Source: Hypomesus transpacificus | Lineage: Eukaryota > Chordata > Actinopteri > Osmeriformes > Osmeridae | NCBI RefSeq assembly: GCF_021917145.1 | Contig: NC_061074.1 | Span: 8,123,485-8,187,484, forward strand | Direction: 5' to 3' | DNA: 64,000 bases | Shown here: positions 50,303-60,432 of the stretch, piece after piece | Numbering within the stretch: position 1 is the first letter of the stretch | Layout: each line of letters starts with the position of its first letter | Translations under genes and position numbers: made by a program | Notes under the pieces: model-generated | Told to the model about the DNA's origin: nothing | Database searches by the model: none | Seen by the model: the letters and a program-made list of their open reading frames with translations, nothing else

Positions 50303-50660
50303 AGAAAGGAGCAGTGAGGGTAAATTCCATGATCAAGAAGCTTCAGCAGAATAATGTCTATGAACTCTGGAAAGAAGTAAAGACTTTCAATAAAAGTAAG
50401 ATGCCCTTGTAATCTACCTTTGAAAGGATAATTAGGTCTAAAATATTGTTCATATATTTTTGTTAAATTGAACATATATTTGCTCCACTCTTATAATCTT
50501 GAGTGTGTGAAGGGGGGAGGAATGTCTGCAAGACTTGTTCAATGTCAAAAAAATAAATTCTGAAGTTAATATGTTGTACTGTTAACAAATAATTGAGGTT
50601 TTAAAGTTGGAATAGCTGGATAATGGGCCTGCAACCCACTGCATACTAATTGAGGATCAC

Positions 50661-51067
50661 TTAGTAAAATATACGTTCAGCATATTTAAATGTAGCATTT
50701 GCTTGTTTCTTGTGTTACATTCTCTGGATCATGCCTGGCTTCTACTGATAATACCCAATTTTTTTAAGCTTTTCCTGTCTTGAAATAGAGTTCAGACACT
50801 TATTTATTTTGACCTTTTCTTGATTTCTTCTCTAAACCTTGACCATCTAATTTGACACTTTGTTTGTGGTTATCAACACTGGTCAACTCGGGTAGATATC
50901 AAATATCATAGAGACAGGTATGTGATCTGTTGTGGCCTGGTCATACAAGAACTCACCGACACTTTCGAATCAATTCTGCATAGTGCCATGGCGGTTCAAT
51001 TAAACTAAACTTAATAAAAAAATAGCATTAGAGACACATGAAATGTTGGTTTTCTGTTAAATCTACA
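50661..51067. repeat. Inverted repeat arm 2 (407 bp)
   Basis: An inverted copy of 49894-50302 separated from it by a 358-bp spacer. It interrupts the receptor 3' flank between GGATCACT and GTGAGAAAAA, where copies A and B run straight through. Confidence 0.85.
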
Positions 51068-51658
51068 ATTAGTGAGAAAAAGTGGCCTGCAGTTTATATT
51101 AATTTAAAAGTCCTTTTCTGCAGCCAGTCTATCCTGTCTTGCCATTGTTTTGTTTACATATCCTGTCTGGAGATTAAGACCATAATACTTAGATTTCAAA
51201 AAAGAGTTATGTAATCTTTATTTTTGCATGCAAACAAACAGGACATCCCCTATGAACTTTGTGTGTAAAGTTTTTTTTTTTACATCAATGCTTTATATTC
51301 TGAAATGTGTAAAAAGATATGTAATTCTAGTTGTGGTCATATAAAGGAACCATTAAAAATGTGTTTGTAGTATCTTGGATCTACATCTGTTTATATTGGT
51401 TACTATGATGTTAGTAAGCAATAATGTAATATGGCGGTGTTATGTTACTACACCTAATAGGAAATGCACTTGAGCACAATTGTGCCGGGGGCTGTTAGTT
51501 GTGACTAAAGGAAAGACTAACTGCACTCCCATTTCCTGTCTGTTCATTTCCCCACAACACAAAAATTATATGTTTCAGTAGAAGTTGTTTAAAATAATTT
51601 AAGGCTACATTAACTGTAGACACACAATCCCCCCCCCAAAAAAATAAATAAAAACAGT

Positions 51659-52582
51659 TTAGTAGCGAATTTTGTTTTTCCTTATAAAAACTGCTGTTCG
51701 AACCTTCTGCAGGTTGAGACCATAAATAACAGGATTGAATACAGGTGGTACAATAAGGAATTGCAAAGCCATCAGATTGCGCAGGTTAAGTGGCATATTT
51801 TGGTCTCCATAAAAGCTATTTAAGACATCAAACAAAGTTACTACAATGAAAATAACCATTGTCAATAAATGTGGCACACATGTCTGAGTAAACTTGAGCC
51901 TTCCCTCTTCTGATCTCAGACAAACACGTGTAATCTGAAGATAAGACCAGCCAATCAAAATCACTTGTAGAATTTGACCCGCCAAAGTAAAGGCACTCCA
52001 GATACGATTAATAGTAACGGGTGCACATGAATGTTGAAGTATAGACCCATTGTCACAAAAAAGTTTACAAATGCGAGACCCACACAAAGGCAGTCGAACA
52101 GTTAATAAAACGGCTATCCCTGAGATCAAAAGAGGGTAACACCAAGCAAGGACAATTATTTTTCCCACAGTTGCAGGTGTTAGTAATGTATGATATTGTA
52201 AAGGTTTGCATATTGCTACATACCGGTCATAAGCCATTGCTGTTAACAGAGTAATCTCACACATGACCGATGTGTATATTACAAAACCTTGAGTCACACA
52301 TCCACCATATGATATCACTTGGTCATCTGACAGAAGGTCTGATAAGAACCTGGGGTAGAAACCAGCAGTTCCATACAGTGCATTAATACACAGATTACAC
52401 AGAAATATGTACATAGGCTCATGAAGGCCTTTCTCCAGAATGATTGTAATGATCAAAGTCAAATTCACTAATATGATGAGCAGGTATGTTAGAAGAGTCA
52501 GTGGAAAGTACACAAACTTATTCATCCATGTCTTTTGTAATCCACAGAAGTAAAAAAACATAACAGAACTTGAGTTCTCCAT
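51659..52582 (-). CDS. Fish odorant receptor (class A GPCR), intact
   Basis: A seven-helix G-protein-coupled receptor expected in the cilia of olfactory neurons; ligand unknown. Single coding exon, 307 aa, no lesions. Family features are N-glycosylation site Asn3, LHEPMYIF after helix 1, conserved Cys95, MAYDRY (116-121) continuing VAICKPLQYH, KFTQTCVPHL before helix 6 and FNPVIYGLNLQ at helix 7. It is nearly identical to the pseudogene at 47548-48476 and more distantly related to the receptor at 53865-54830. Duplicated flanking sequence shows it arose by tandem segmental duplication. Subfamily was not assigned. Confidence 0.93.
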   Translation of the reverse strand: MENSSSVMFFYFCGLQKTWMNKFVYFPLTLLTYLLIILVNLTLIITIILEKGLHEPMYIFLCNLCINALYGTAGFYPRFLSDLLSDDQVISYGGCVTQGFVIYTSVMCEITLLTAMAYDRYVAICKPLQYHTLLTPATVGKIIVLAWCYPLLISGIAVLLTVRLPLCGSRICKLFCDNGSILQHSCAPVTINRIWSAFTLAGQILQVILIGWSYLQITRVCLRSEEGRLKFTQTCVPHLLTMVIFIVVTLFDVLNSFYGDQNMPLNLRNLMALQFLIVPPVFNPVIYGLNLQKVRTAVFIRKNKIRY

Positions 52583-52857
52583 AAAGGCAAATCTTTCTTC
52601 TAAACAAATATTAACCAGTTATAACCTACAGTCTAGTATGGTCTCTTCTATTTGTTGGATATCTAAATGGTAAAAACTGTAAAAGTGACAGAGTTTTCCA
52701 TGACTGGCAGTAATCCATAACAGTATTTACAGAATTCTGCAGTGAACTGTTATCTTGATCTCTAAATATACTCTGGTCCAAGACCACTTGGGAATTACAT
52801 CAGCGTAAATGACATTACAATATTGCATCTTGTGTTTTTTTTGTGCATCATGTTTTT

Positions 52858-53371
52858 GTAAGTGTAGATTTAACAGAAAACCAACATTTCATTTATCAGC
52901 GATGATAGAATGTCTTTATGATATTTGATATCTACCGAGTTGACCAGTTATGATAACTGGGAAACAAAGTGGGAAAGTAGATTTGGTCAAGGTTTACAGA
53001 AGATGCCAAATAAAGGTCTCAATAAATAAGAGTCTGAAATCTATTTCAAGGCAGAAAAAGCTTTAAAAAAATGGGTATTGTCAGGAGAAGCCAGACATGA
53101 CCCAGAGAATGTAACACAAGAAACAAGCAAATGCTACATTTAAATATGCTGAATGTATATTGTTTTCAAGAAAGGAGCAGTGAGGGTAAAGTCCATGATC
53201 AAGAAGCTTCAGCAGAATAATGTCCATGAACTCTGGAAAGAAGTTAAGACTTTAAATAACAGTAAGATGCTCTTGCAATCTAGCATTGAAGGGATTTCTT
53301 GGTCTGAAGATATTGCTGAATCATGGAGAAACCATCATAGGGATATCTTTAACAGTGTTAAGAGTTATTAA
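52858..53371 (+). mobile_element. Degraded LINE fragment in receptor 5' flank
   Basis: From about 53055 to 53371 the plus strand encodes a decayed frame (ALKKWVLSGEARHDPEN, then ELWKEVKTLNNSKM and ESWRNHHRDIFNSVKS) typical of the linker between endonuclease and reverse transcriptase in fish LINEs. Part of it recurs at 50180-50400 and, inverted, at 50661-50790. It carries in-frame stops and is inactive. The portion before 53055 is duplicated flank. Confidence 0.6.
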
Positions 53372-53864
53372 TTTAATGTTGGTGATGTTTCTAAGAATGA
53401 AGGTGTGGTTATTTGTTGCAACTCAGATGAGTAATGTAGGATCCACATGCAGACTTTAATAGCAGAACTTCAAAACCGTTCACAGCGGCCAACCAGAGGG
53501 GAGTCAAGACAAGCTGTGCCTCAGCTATAGGCACAGTAAAAGAAAAATTATATTACAGTGCTACAATAACATCTCAACTAGTTAAATGCAATGCAATTTT
53601 ATCTCAACTACAGTAGCTGGTCAACAACAGAAATTGTGATTACTGTTACAATACTACACTAACTAATTTATTAGTTTACATCATACGCATAATGTAACGT
53701 TTGTCCCCTTTTTTGGATGCTTAAAGTATTTAATATTTAAAATTGCAAGTTTAAGAAAAAACTGTCAGAGAAAACAATTGCAGTATTCCATAAATGCAGA
53801 GTATATTCAATCATAAATGTAAAACACTGATGTACTGTACATTTAATGATAAACCAAATTGTAA
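53372..53864. other. Spacer between receptor genes, no gene seen
   Basis: AT-rich; no supported feature. Confidence 0.5.
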
Positions 53865-54830
53865 TCAGCGACGATAGAACGTTTTTGTGAAGGACAGTCC
53901 TGTACCCATTGTGTGATGTTTGTATTTCCTTTTAAATATCGCCATTCGAACCTGCTGCAAATTAAGGCCATAGATAATAGGGTTAAAGACAGGTGGTATA
54001 ACAAGGAACTGTATCGCCATGGCATTACGCAGATTTAATGCATTATTCATATTTCCAAACCACCCATACCCAACATCAAACAGAGTTACTATGATAAAAA
54101 TTACCATCGTTAATAAATGTGGCACACATGTCTGTGTAAACTTGATCCTTCCCTCCTTTGACTTCAAGCAAGCTCTTATAATCTGGCAATAAGAGCAGGC
54201 TATAAAAATAACCTGTAATATTTGACCAAATATTAGACAGAAACTCCATATTGTATTTAAGGTAATAGGTACACAGGAATGCTTAAGCACAGACGTATTG
54301 TCACAGAACAGTTTTTGAATGTCAGACCCACATAAAGGTAATCTGATTGTCAAGCCCAGTACTATGACTGATGTAGATAAAGGATAAAACCAAGAAAATA
54401 TAAGCAATTTCATGACAGTTAAGGATGATACAATGGAGTGATATTGTAACGGCTTACATATTGCCACATACCTGTCAAAAGCCATGACTGTTAGAATAGT
54501 TATTTCACACAAAACAGATGTATAGATGACATAAAGCTGAGTCAAACATCCACCGTATGATATCATCTGTACACCTGACAGAAGGTCAGATAAGAACTTT
54601 GGGTAAAAACCAATAGTTCCATACAGTGAATTAAAACATAGATTACACAGAAATATATACATTGGCTGATGGAGTTTTTTCTCTTTAATGATCGAAATAA
54701 TCACAGTCAAGTTTACTGTTATGATGATCAAATAAGTTATTAGAGTTAAGGGAAAAAATAATGATTTATTCATCCATGTCTTTTGTAATCCAGAGAGAAA
54801 AAAAAATTGGACTGTAGTAACATTTTCCAT
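53865..54830 (-). CDS. Fish odorant receptor (class A GPCR), intact
   Basis: Single-exon seven-helix receptor, 321 aa, open throughout. It opens MENVTTVQFFFLSGLQKTWM and shares LHQPMYIFLCNLC, conserved Cys95, MAFDRYVAICKPLQYH (from 116), KFTQTCVPHLLTMVIF and FNPIIYGLNLQQVR with the receptor at 51659-52582, so the two belong to one subfamily. Its C-terminal tail is longer. It is on the same strand and outside the recently duplicated block, so it is an older paralogue. The ligand cannot be inferred. Confidence 0.93.
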   Translation of the reverse strand: MENVTTVQFFFLSGLQKTWMNKSLFFPLTLITYLIIITVNLTVIISIIKEKKLHQPMYIFLCNLCFNSLYGTIGFYPKFLSDLLSGVQMISYGGCLTQLYVIYTSVLCEITILTVMAFDRYVAICKPLQYHSIVSSLTVMKLLIFSWFYPLSTSVIVLGLTIRLPLCGSDIQKLFCDNTSVLKHSCVPITLNTIWSFCLIFGQILQVIFIACSYCQIIRACLKSKEGRIKFTQTCVPHLLTMVIFIIVTLFDVGYGWFGNMNNALNLRNAMAIQFLVIPPVFNPIIYGLNLQQVRMAIFKRKYKHHTMGTGLSFTKTFYRR

Positions 54831-56319
54831 ATTACTTCAAATTATTCTGTAATATTTCCATATATCATTGTTCTAAGAAAATTCATAGTTTGTAATTTTA
54901 CAATCCTCAAAAAGTGCAGTTATGCAGATGCATGCAGTAATGCCGGGTTTCTAAACTATCCTAAAGCTGAGTAAAAATCAAGGATGGGATGATTTTCAGT
55001 ATTACATAATATGAATGTAGGCTAGTACTTTTTCAAACCAGATATTCATTTGTTTGAGAATTTGAACTTCTGCATCAAGTTATTTAAATACCAAAACATA
55101 ATATATATAAAATACTTACTAAAATGTTACTATGGAACTTCTGCTTGTTTGAAAAAGAGAATTGCCCAGCTGACAACATGACAACATCAACATGACTGTA
55201 AATTTGCTCAACTAACACAATTAATATTCAACTTCATATATAACACCTTGCCATGAAAAGAAATGATGACTGTACCCCTGTTACCATGGATATAACTGTG
55301 ACGTATTACAATATGACAAATCAGTTTGGTTCAGTTCAAGTGTGACTACACATATTTGAAGAGGTGATCACACAGTGATACTTTGATCATAACTTTATTT
55401 TACGTCATTAACTACAGTCAATCAACATTTCTCTTTGTATTTAATTCGACAAGTGGATTTCAAATCTGTTCAAATTACAATTTAATTTGTCAATCTCAAA
55501 AGGGTTAGTAGGTAACATTCCGTAGCCAAATCTCAATACTAAGAATGTTTCATTATTTCTCTGATTAATGGACAAAGATTCCAAAGGTATTTGCTTTTAC
55601 AATTAAAGATTAACATTATAAAGAATGTAATAGTGATAATGTAAAACAAGTAACTAGGCCTATTTACTGACTGACGTTTTAACAACTCATGAACCTGTTG
55701 ATCATTAATCCATACAAACTTTTCTCCAACTACTCTAACTTAAGTTGAGGTCCCTTGTGCATCAATTTGGAGGATATATTATTAGATCTCTCTGGGTGAC
55801 ACAACACTGGACATTCAAGCTCGAAAACATGTTTTTACAAAATACGTCGACCACTCATTCGTCCACTCTACCCCAAGAGAACCATTAATAAACTATACAC
55901 CGGTGACACTAAGCAGCCAAGAACGAAAACAAGCAGTGACCTATGGTTTCCCTTCTGAGTGGACCAGTAGAGAATAGAAACCCAGAACGCTACTAAGGTG
56001 ACAGTAATTACTTCCCCTTAGACCACTGTGATGCAACAAACAAACCAGGTCCAATGTAGATATCATGATAAACATTGGAAAGACGTAATTACATATTTTA
56101 TATGATTATCCACTATACAAGTCAGTTTCTATGTTTGTTACATACAATCATGAAAGATTTGAGTTTTGAGTGAAAAAATGAAACTTTGAGAATCATTTAA
56201 CCATACATTCTTTTAAGAAACCCCAACCTAACCTGAAAAAAACATGCAGCCTTTTGAATAGAAAGTAATTGATGAGAAATACTAAGAAGTGCGCTAACAG
56301 TTGTCTTAAGTATAACTGT
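54831..56319. other. Intergenic between receptor groups, no gene seen
   Basis: AT-rich DNA where orientation changes from minus-strand to plus-strand receptors. No exon, SINE or LINE piece was recognised. Confidence 0.5.
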
Positions 56320-56445
56320 AACTGTGACATGCAGTGCACATAGTACAGTAATCAGAACTGTGACATGCAGTGCATGTAGTATAGTAATCAGAACTGTGAC
56401 ATGCAGTGCATATAGTATAGTAATCAGAACTGTGACATGCAGTGT
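56320..56445. repeat. 36-bp tandem repeat, about 3.5 copies
   Basis: A unit starting AACTGTGACATGCAGTGCA repeats at 56320, 56356, 56392 and (partial) 56428 with few differences. The open frame on the minus strand here follows the repeat period of 12 codons and is not a gene. Confidence 0.9.
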
Positions 56446-56959
56446 CTGCATCTCAAAACTGGATCCTTGAAATGGGCCTGTCTTCTAGATTTCTTAGATG
56501 CTGTGCAGAACCAAAATGTAGTCTGGTAGCAGATAGTCTGCAAGGTTAGTATACACTCAGTCAGGACATATCATATTGCATGATTGCTATCATTTAGGCC
56601 TTCAATCCTTTCTCCCAAGGGGATTTCATCAACATGAAAGTCATCATTTGCATCCTGGTATTTTAATATAAATACACACAGTAACCCACCCCAGCTCCCA
56701 CAGAGTAGGGTGGGACATTTAAGTAAACAGAAAACAGACTGACTTCAGTCCAGGGTGTGGTATGTTGAACTTTTTGCACTTAAAAACACTACTGATTATA
56801 TGTTTGGTATGTATTGCAATATACTGTGCACACCATATGTATTGTTATTCAGTCTCAAATATTGTGTCTGTCTCAAATACAATTATAGTTAAGAACATTT
56901 CACCGTGTTTATTTCATGTTACCTAACTTCCTGTAACATCTCTTCCTTTTGTTTCAGGT

Positions 56960-57904
56960 ATGGCAATGCCTAATGATTCTGTTATACTGGCTGCCTACAG
57001 TGAAATATTTGAACAGAGATATATATTTGCTTCTGTTTTAATTCTGTTATATCCAGTTACCATCGTCGGGAACACATTTTTGATTTACACCATTTGTACT
57101 GACAGATCATTACACAAACCCATGTACATTCTGATAGCTAATTTATCATGTATAGGTGTGTATGGAGGTCTTTTTTTTACTCCTTCTGTTTTGTTTAGTT
57201 TCTTTACGGGCAATTATCAGATATCAAGGGTATTTTGTCTAATGCAAGTATTCAATCTGAACACTTATGGAGGGTGTGAGATCTCTAATTTGATGTTGAT
57301 GGCTTACGATCGTTACATATCCATATGCTTCCCTTTGAACTATGCGGCATTCATGACTTCTACAAAGTTAATACTAGGCATTACTTTGACTTGGTTGATA
57401 CCTTTCTGTAGGTGTTGCATTACTCTATCTCTTACTGCAAGCCTTAACTTGTGTGGTAGAATAATTGAAAAGGTATATTGTGACAATTACTCTTTGGTGA
57501 AATTAGCCTGTTCAGATATCTCACATTTGTCAATATACTCGACAACTGTTACATTTTTTTCTGTAGTGCTACCATTTTTTGTCATTCTGTATTCATACTT
57601 GAGAATCATTTTGGTTTGTGCAAAATGGACAAATTCCGGACAAACTAAAGTGATGAAGACTTGCATTCCTCACTTAGTAGCAATTGGAAACTTCATAATT
57701 GGCAGTTCTTTTGAGCTGTATCAAAGCAGATTTGATATGAATGTTATACCATACACAATACGTGTTGCACTTTCCATGTATTTTCTGATAGTTTCACCTG
57801 CCATGAATCCAATAATATATGGGGCAAGAACGGAGAATATAAGTAATGCAATCTCCAGAAAAATATTTTGGACCAACCACATCTTTAAGGTTGAACCAAA
57901 GTAA
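56960..57904 (+). CDS. Fish odorant receptor (class A GPCR), intact
   Basis: Single coding exon, 314 aa, seven hydrophobic helices. Markers are the GN of helix 1 (37-38), SLHKPMYILIANLSC, LMAYDRYISICFPL (Asp117-Arg118-Tyr119), YCDNYSLVKLACSD in the second extracellular loop, KVMKTCIPHL before helix 6 and MNPIIYGAR at helix 7. It belongs to a different subfamily from the minus-strand receptors but is close to its neighbour at 58949-59872. The ATG follows a pyrimidine-rich TTTTGTTTCAG acceptor by two bases, suggesting an upstream noncoding exon. Translation could also start at Met3 (MPNDS), matching the neighbour's MSNDS. Confidence 0.93.
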   Translation: MAMPNDSVILAAYSEIFEQRYIFASVLILLYPVTIVGNTFLIYTICTDRSLHKPMYILIANLSCIGVYGGLFFTPSVLFSFFTGNYQISRVFCLMQVFNLNTYGGCEISNLMLMAYDRYISICFPLNYAAFMTSTKLILGITLTWLIPFCRCCITLSLTASLNLCGRIIEKVYCDNYSLVKLACSDISHLSIYSTTVTFFSVVLPFFVILYSYLRIILVCAKWTNSGQTKVMKTCIPHLVAIGNFIIGSSFELYQSRFDMNVIPYTIRVALSMYFLIVSPAMNPIIYGARTENISNAISRKIFWTNHIFKVEPK

Positions 57905-58254
57905 TCTTTTATCCCTTCAGCCCCCCTGCCAAATGTTACCTACTTTCTGAATAACAAATGATATACGTACAGTATACACTGCACAATTAAACTCCAAGTT
58001 AATTCCTCCATTTCAGATTGTAGTAAGCTCCAGCCAAGTATGTTCAAACAATTCATGTTTTTTTGGAGACCTCCAGCAAAATGTATAGCATGAACTAACC
58101 TTCTTGTTGTCTATAACCAGCAGCGACTCAAATTGACCCTGCAATTGTGAGCATTTTTCGTGCGTCAAACTGACAACAGATGACAAGGATGAAGGGAGAC
58201 AAGTATAAAGAATGTAATGGTGATAATCAAAATATAATGACATATGACTCATAT
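57905..58254. other. Spacer between plus-strand receptors, no gene seen
   Basis: No supported feature. The minus-strand open frame at 58013-58252 has no recognisable domain. Confidence 0.5.
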
Positions 58255-58438
58255 GGGGGTCAGATGGATGAGCGGTTAAGGAGTTGGGCTATTAATCAAA
58301 AGGTTGTTGTTTCGATTCCCGGGCCCTGCCGAATGACGTTGTGACCTTGGGAAAGGCACTTCACCCTACTTGCCCCGGGGAAATGTCCCTGTACTTCCTG
58401 TAAATCGCTCTGGATAAGCGTCTGCTAAATGTAAATGT
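58255..58438 (+). mobile_element. tRNA-derived SINE copy (forward orientation)
   Basis: The tRNA-like head has an A box (TGGATGAGCGG, from about 58265) and a B box (GTTTCGATTCC, near 58310). The body then matches, inverted, the copies in abcg1 intron 2 and ends TCTGCTAAATGTAAATG. It is not a functional tRNA gene: the anticodon arm and acceptor pairing are not maintained. Confidence 0.85.
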
Positions 58439-58948
58439 TATATTTTGTTTTGTAGAGTGAAATTGCATTTCCTCTTTGGAAAAAAATAAACATATGTGAT
58501 GAGGCACAGTGGGTCATTGCTGTAAATTTGATCCTTTGGTGATTAAGGATGTATCAAGAGTGGTATTTGAAAAGCATGAAATACAATCCCAGATACACAT
58601 TAAAATACAACACAGTTAACTTTACTCATAAGACAGGAATCAGCCAACCAAACTCTCTCAAGAACATCTGACACACAAGGGAACATATTTGATAATATAA
58701 AGTCCTGCTGTTTCAGTACATACACAGTATGCAGATGTATACACATGTATCCTCTTAATTTCAAATCCTAACTCATTAACTGGAAAAATTACTTCAATCT
58801 AAGGTATTCTTCTAAGGTTCTTATTTAAATAACTTAATCAAATTATTACATTGAATTATTTGACTTTACGCAAAATAGCTAAATGTGACACTGTTATGAC
58901 AAGATGTAATTCAAAGCAAGTCCTTGTCTTTTTGTTTCAGTGTGGATC
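58439..58948. other. Upstream region of the second plus-strand receptor
   Basis: No gene is seen. It ends in a pyrimidine-rich acceptor-like TTTTTGTTTCAG at 58929-58940, eight bases before the receptor ATG. Confidence 0.5.
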
Positions 58949-59872
58949 ATGTCAAATGACTCTTTCACTCTGGCTGCCTACAGTAAAATATATGAGCATA
59001 GATTTATATATCTGTCTGTAATGATTATATTTTACCCAATTACCATCATGGGGAACATGTTGTTGATTTACATAATTTGGACTGAGAGATCATTACACAA
59101 ATCCATGTATATTCTGATAGCTAATTTATCATGCATAAGCTTGTATGGTGGTTTTGTTTTCACTCCTAGCATTTTGTTTAATTTATTTACAGGAAACTAT
59201 CAGTTATCAAGGGTATTTTGTCTCATGCAAGTATTCAATGTGCATACATATGGTGGGTGTGAGATCACAAATTTGATGGTAATGGCTTATGATCGCTACC
59301 TGTCCATATGTTTCCCTTTCATCTATGAGAAAACAATGACTCCTACAAAGTTAATGCTAATCATTGCTTTGATATGGTTGATACCTTTTGGCAGGTGCTG
59401 CATTTGTATATCGCTTACTGCAGGCCTCACTCTGTGTGGTAGAATCATTGAAAAGGTATATTGTGACAACTTATCATTGGTGAGACTGGCTTGTTCAGAC
59501 ATCTCAGATTTGAATGTGTTCTCCACAATTAACATTTTTCTATCTGTTATTGCTCCATTTTTCATTATAATTTATTCATACGTAAGAATAATTTTTGTCT
59601 GTCTAAACTTGACTAAATCAGGACAAACAAAAGTTTTAAGGACATGCGTACCACATTTAGTTGCAATTTGCAGCTTTCTTATAGGTTGTTCTTTTGAACT
59701 GTACCAAAACAAATTCGATATGAGCTTTCTCCCCTACTCACTTCGTGTAGTACTTTCATTGTACTTTTTGATTGTTGGACCAGCTATTAATCCAGTCATC
59801 TATGGTGCTAGAACAGAAAAGATTAGTAGTGCCATAAAGAAAAATATATTTTGGCTCAAAAACTATTTTTGA
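58949..59872 (+). CDS. Fish odorant receptor (class A GPCR), intact
   Basis: Single coding exon, 307 aa from the first ATG at 58949 (MSNDSFTLAAYSK); the open frame extends back to 58940, but without an ATG. It has GN in helix 1, MAYDRYLSICFPF (Asp114-Arg115-Tyr116), YCDNLSLVRLACSD, KVLRTCVPHL and INPVIYGAR. It is a close paralogue of the receptor at 56960-57904, in tandem and on the same strand. An oddity is KSMYILIANL, where the family usually has KPMY. A splice acceptor-like CAG lies just upstream, as in its neighbour. Confidence 0.92.
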   Translation: MSNDSFTLAAYSKIYEHRFIYLSVMIIFYPITIMGNMLLIYIIWTERSLHKSMYILIANLSCISLYGGFVFTPSILFNLFTGNYQLSRVFCLMQVFNVHTYGGCEITNLMVMAYDRYLSICFPFIYEKTMTPTKLMLIIALIWLIPFGRCCICISLTAGLTLCGRIIEKVYCDNLSLVRLACSDISDLNVFSTINIFLSVIAPFFIIIYSYVRIIFVCLNLTKSGQTKVLRTCVPHLVAICSFLIGCSFELYQNKFDMSFLPYSLRVVLSLYFLIVGPAINPVIYGARTEKISSAIKKNIFWLKNYF

Positions 59873-60420
59873 TTTTGAAGATGGTCAAGATTTCTTCCCC
59901 AAGTCCTTGAGTATTACAGTTGGCCGACAGAAGCACATTTTCCTTATATCAGGAATATTTACAAAACCCAAAAGATAAAAGTAAGATATACTTAATTACT
60001 TGTACTTCAATCAATTTAGGCAAACATTACTTTTAATTGGACTTCATAAAGATTAAGTGATTATTTAAAGTAATTCAAAGTGTTTAATTGCTGCAGGCTA
60101 TGCTTTCCTTGTACTGTAATTGTACCAAACAATGTCTCTGGTTTAAGATGTCTTCTGTAATATTTGCTTGGAAGACAATGTGACAATGTCATTGATTAAC
60201 ATAATAATAATGGTAATATTTTGTGCAGACTATGAGACAAACTTTTTTTATTGAGAAAGTTCTCAAGAAATACCATGAAAGTAAGTAATATGTTAAAATA
60301 GGAATCAATATAAATCTGCAATAATTCACCTGTTTGCCTGATTCACAAAAACATTTTATTTGTGTGTCTTTGTGTTAGAACACGAAAAAGAAAATACATT
60401 AAACATGATTTTCCATGTAT
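59873..60420. other. Downstream of the last receptor, no gene seen
   Basis: AT-rich; no supported feature before the LINE insertion. Confidence 0.5.
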
Positions 60421-60432
60421 AATTAAATATGT

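Noticed and set aside
58255-58330. Possible functional tRNA gene
   Set aside because: A and B boxes are present but stem pairing is not maintained, and the downstream body matches the SINE family.
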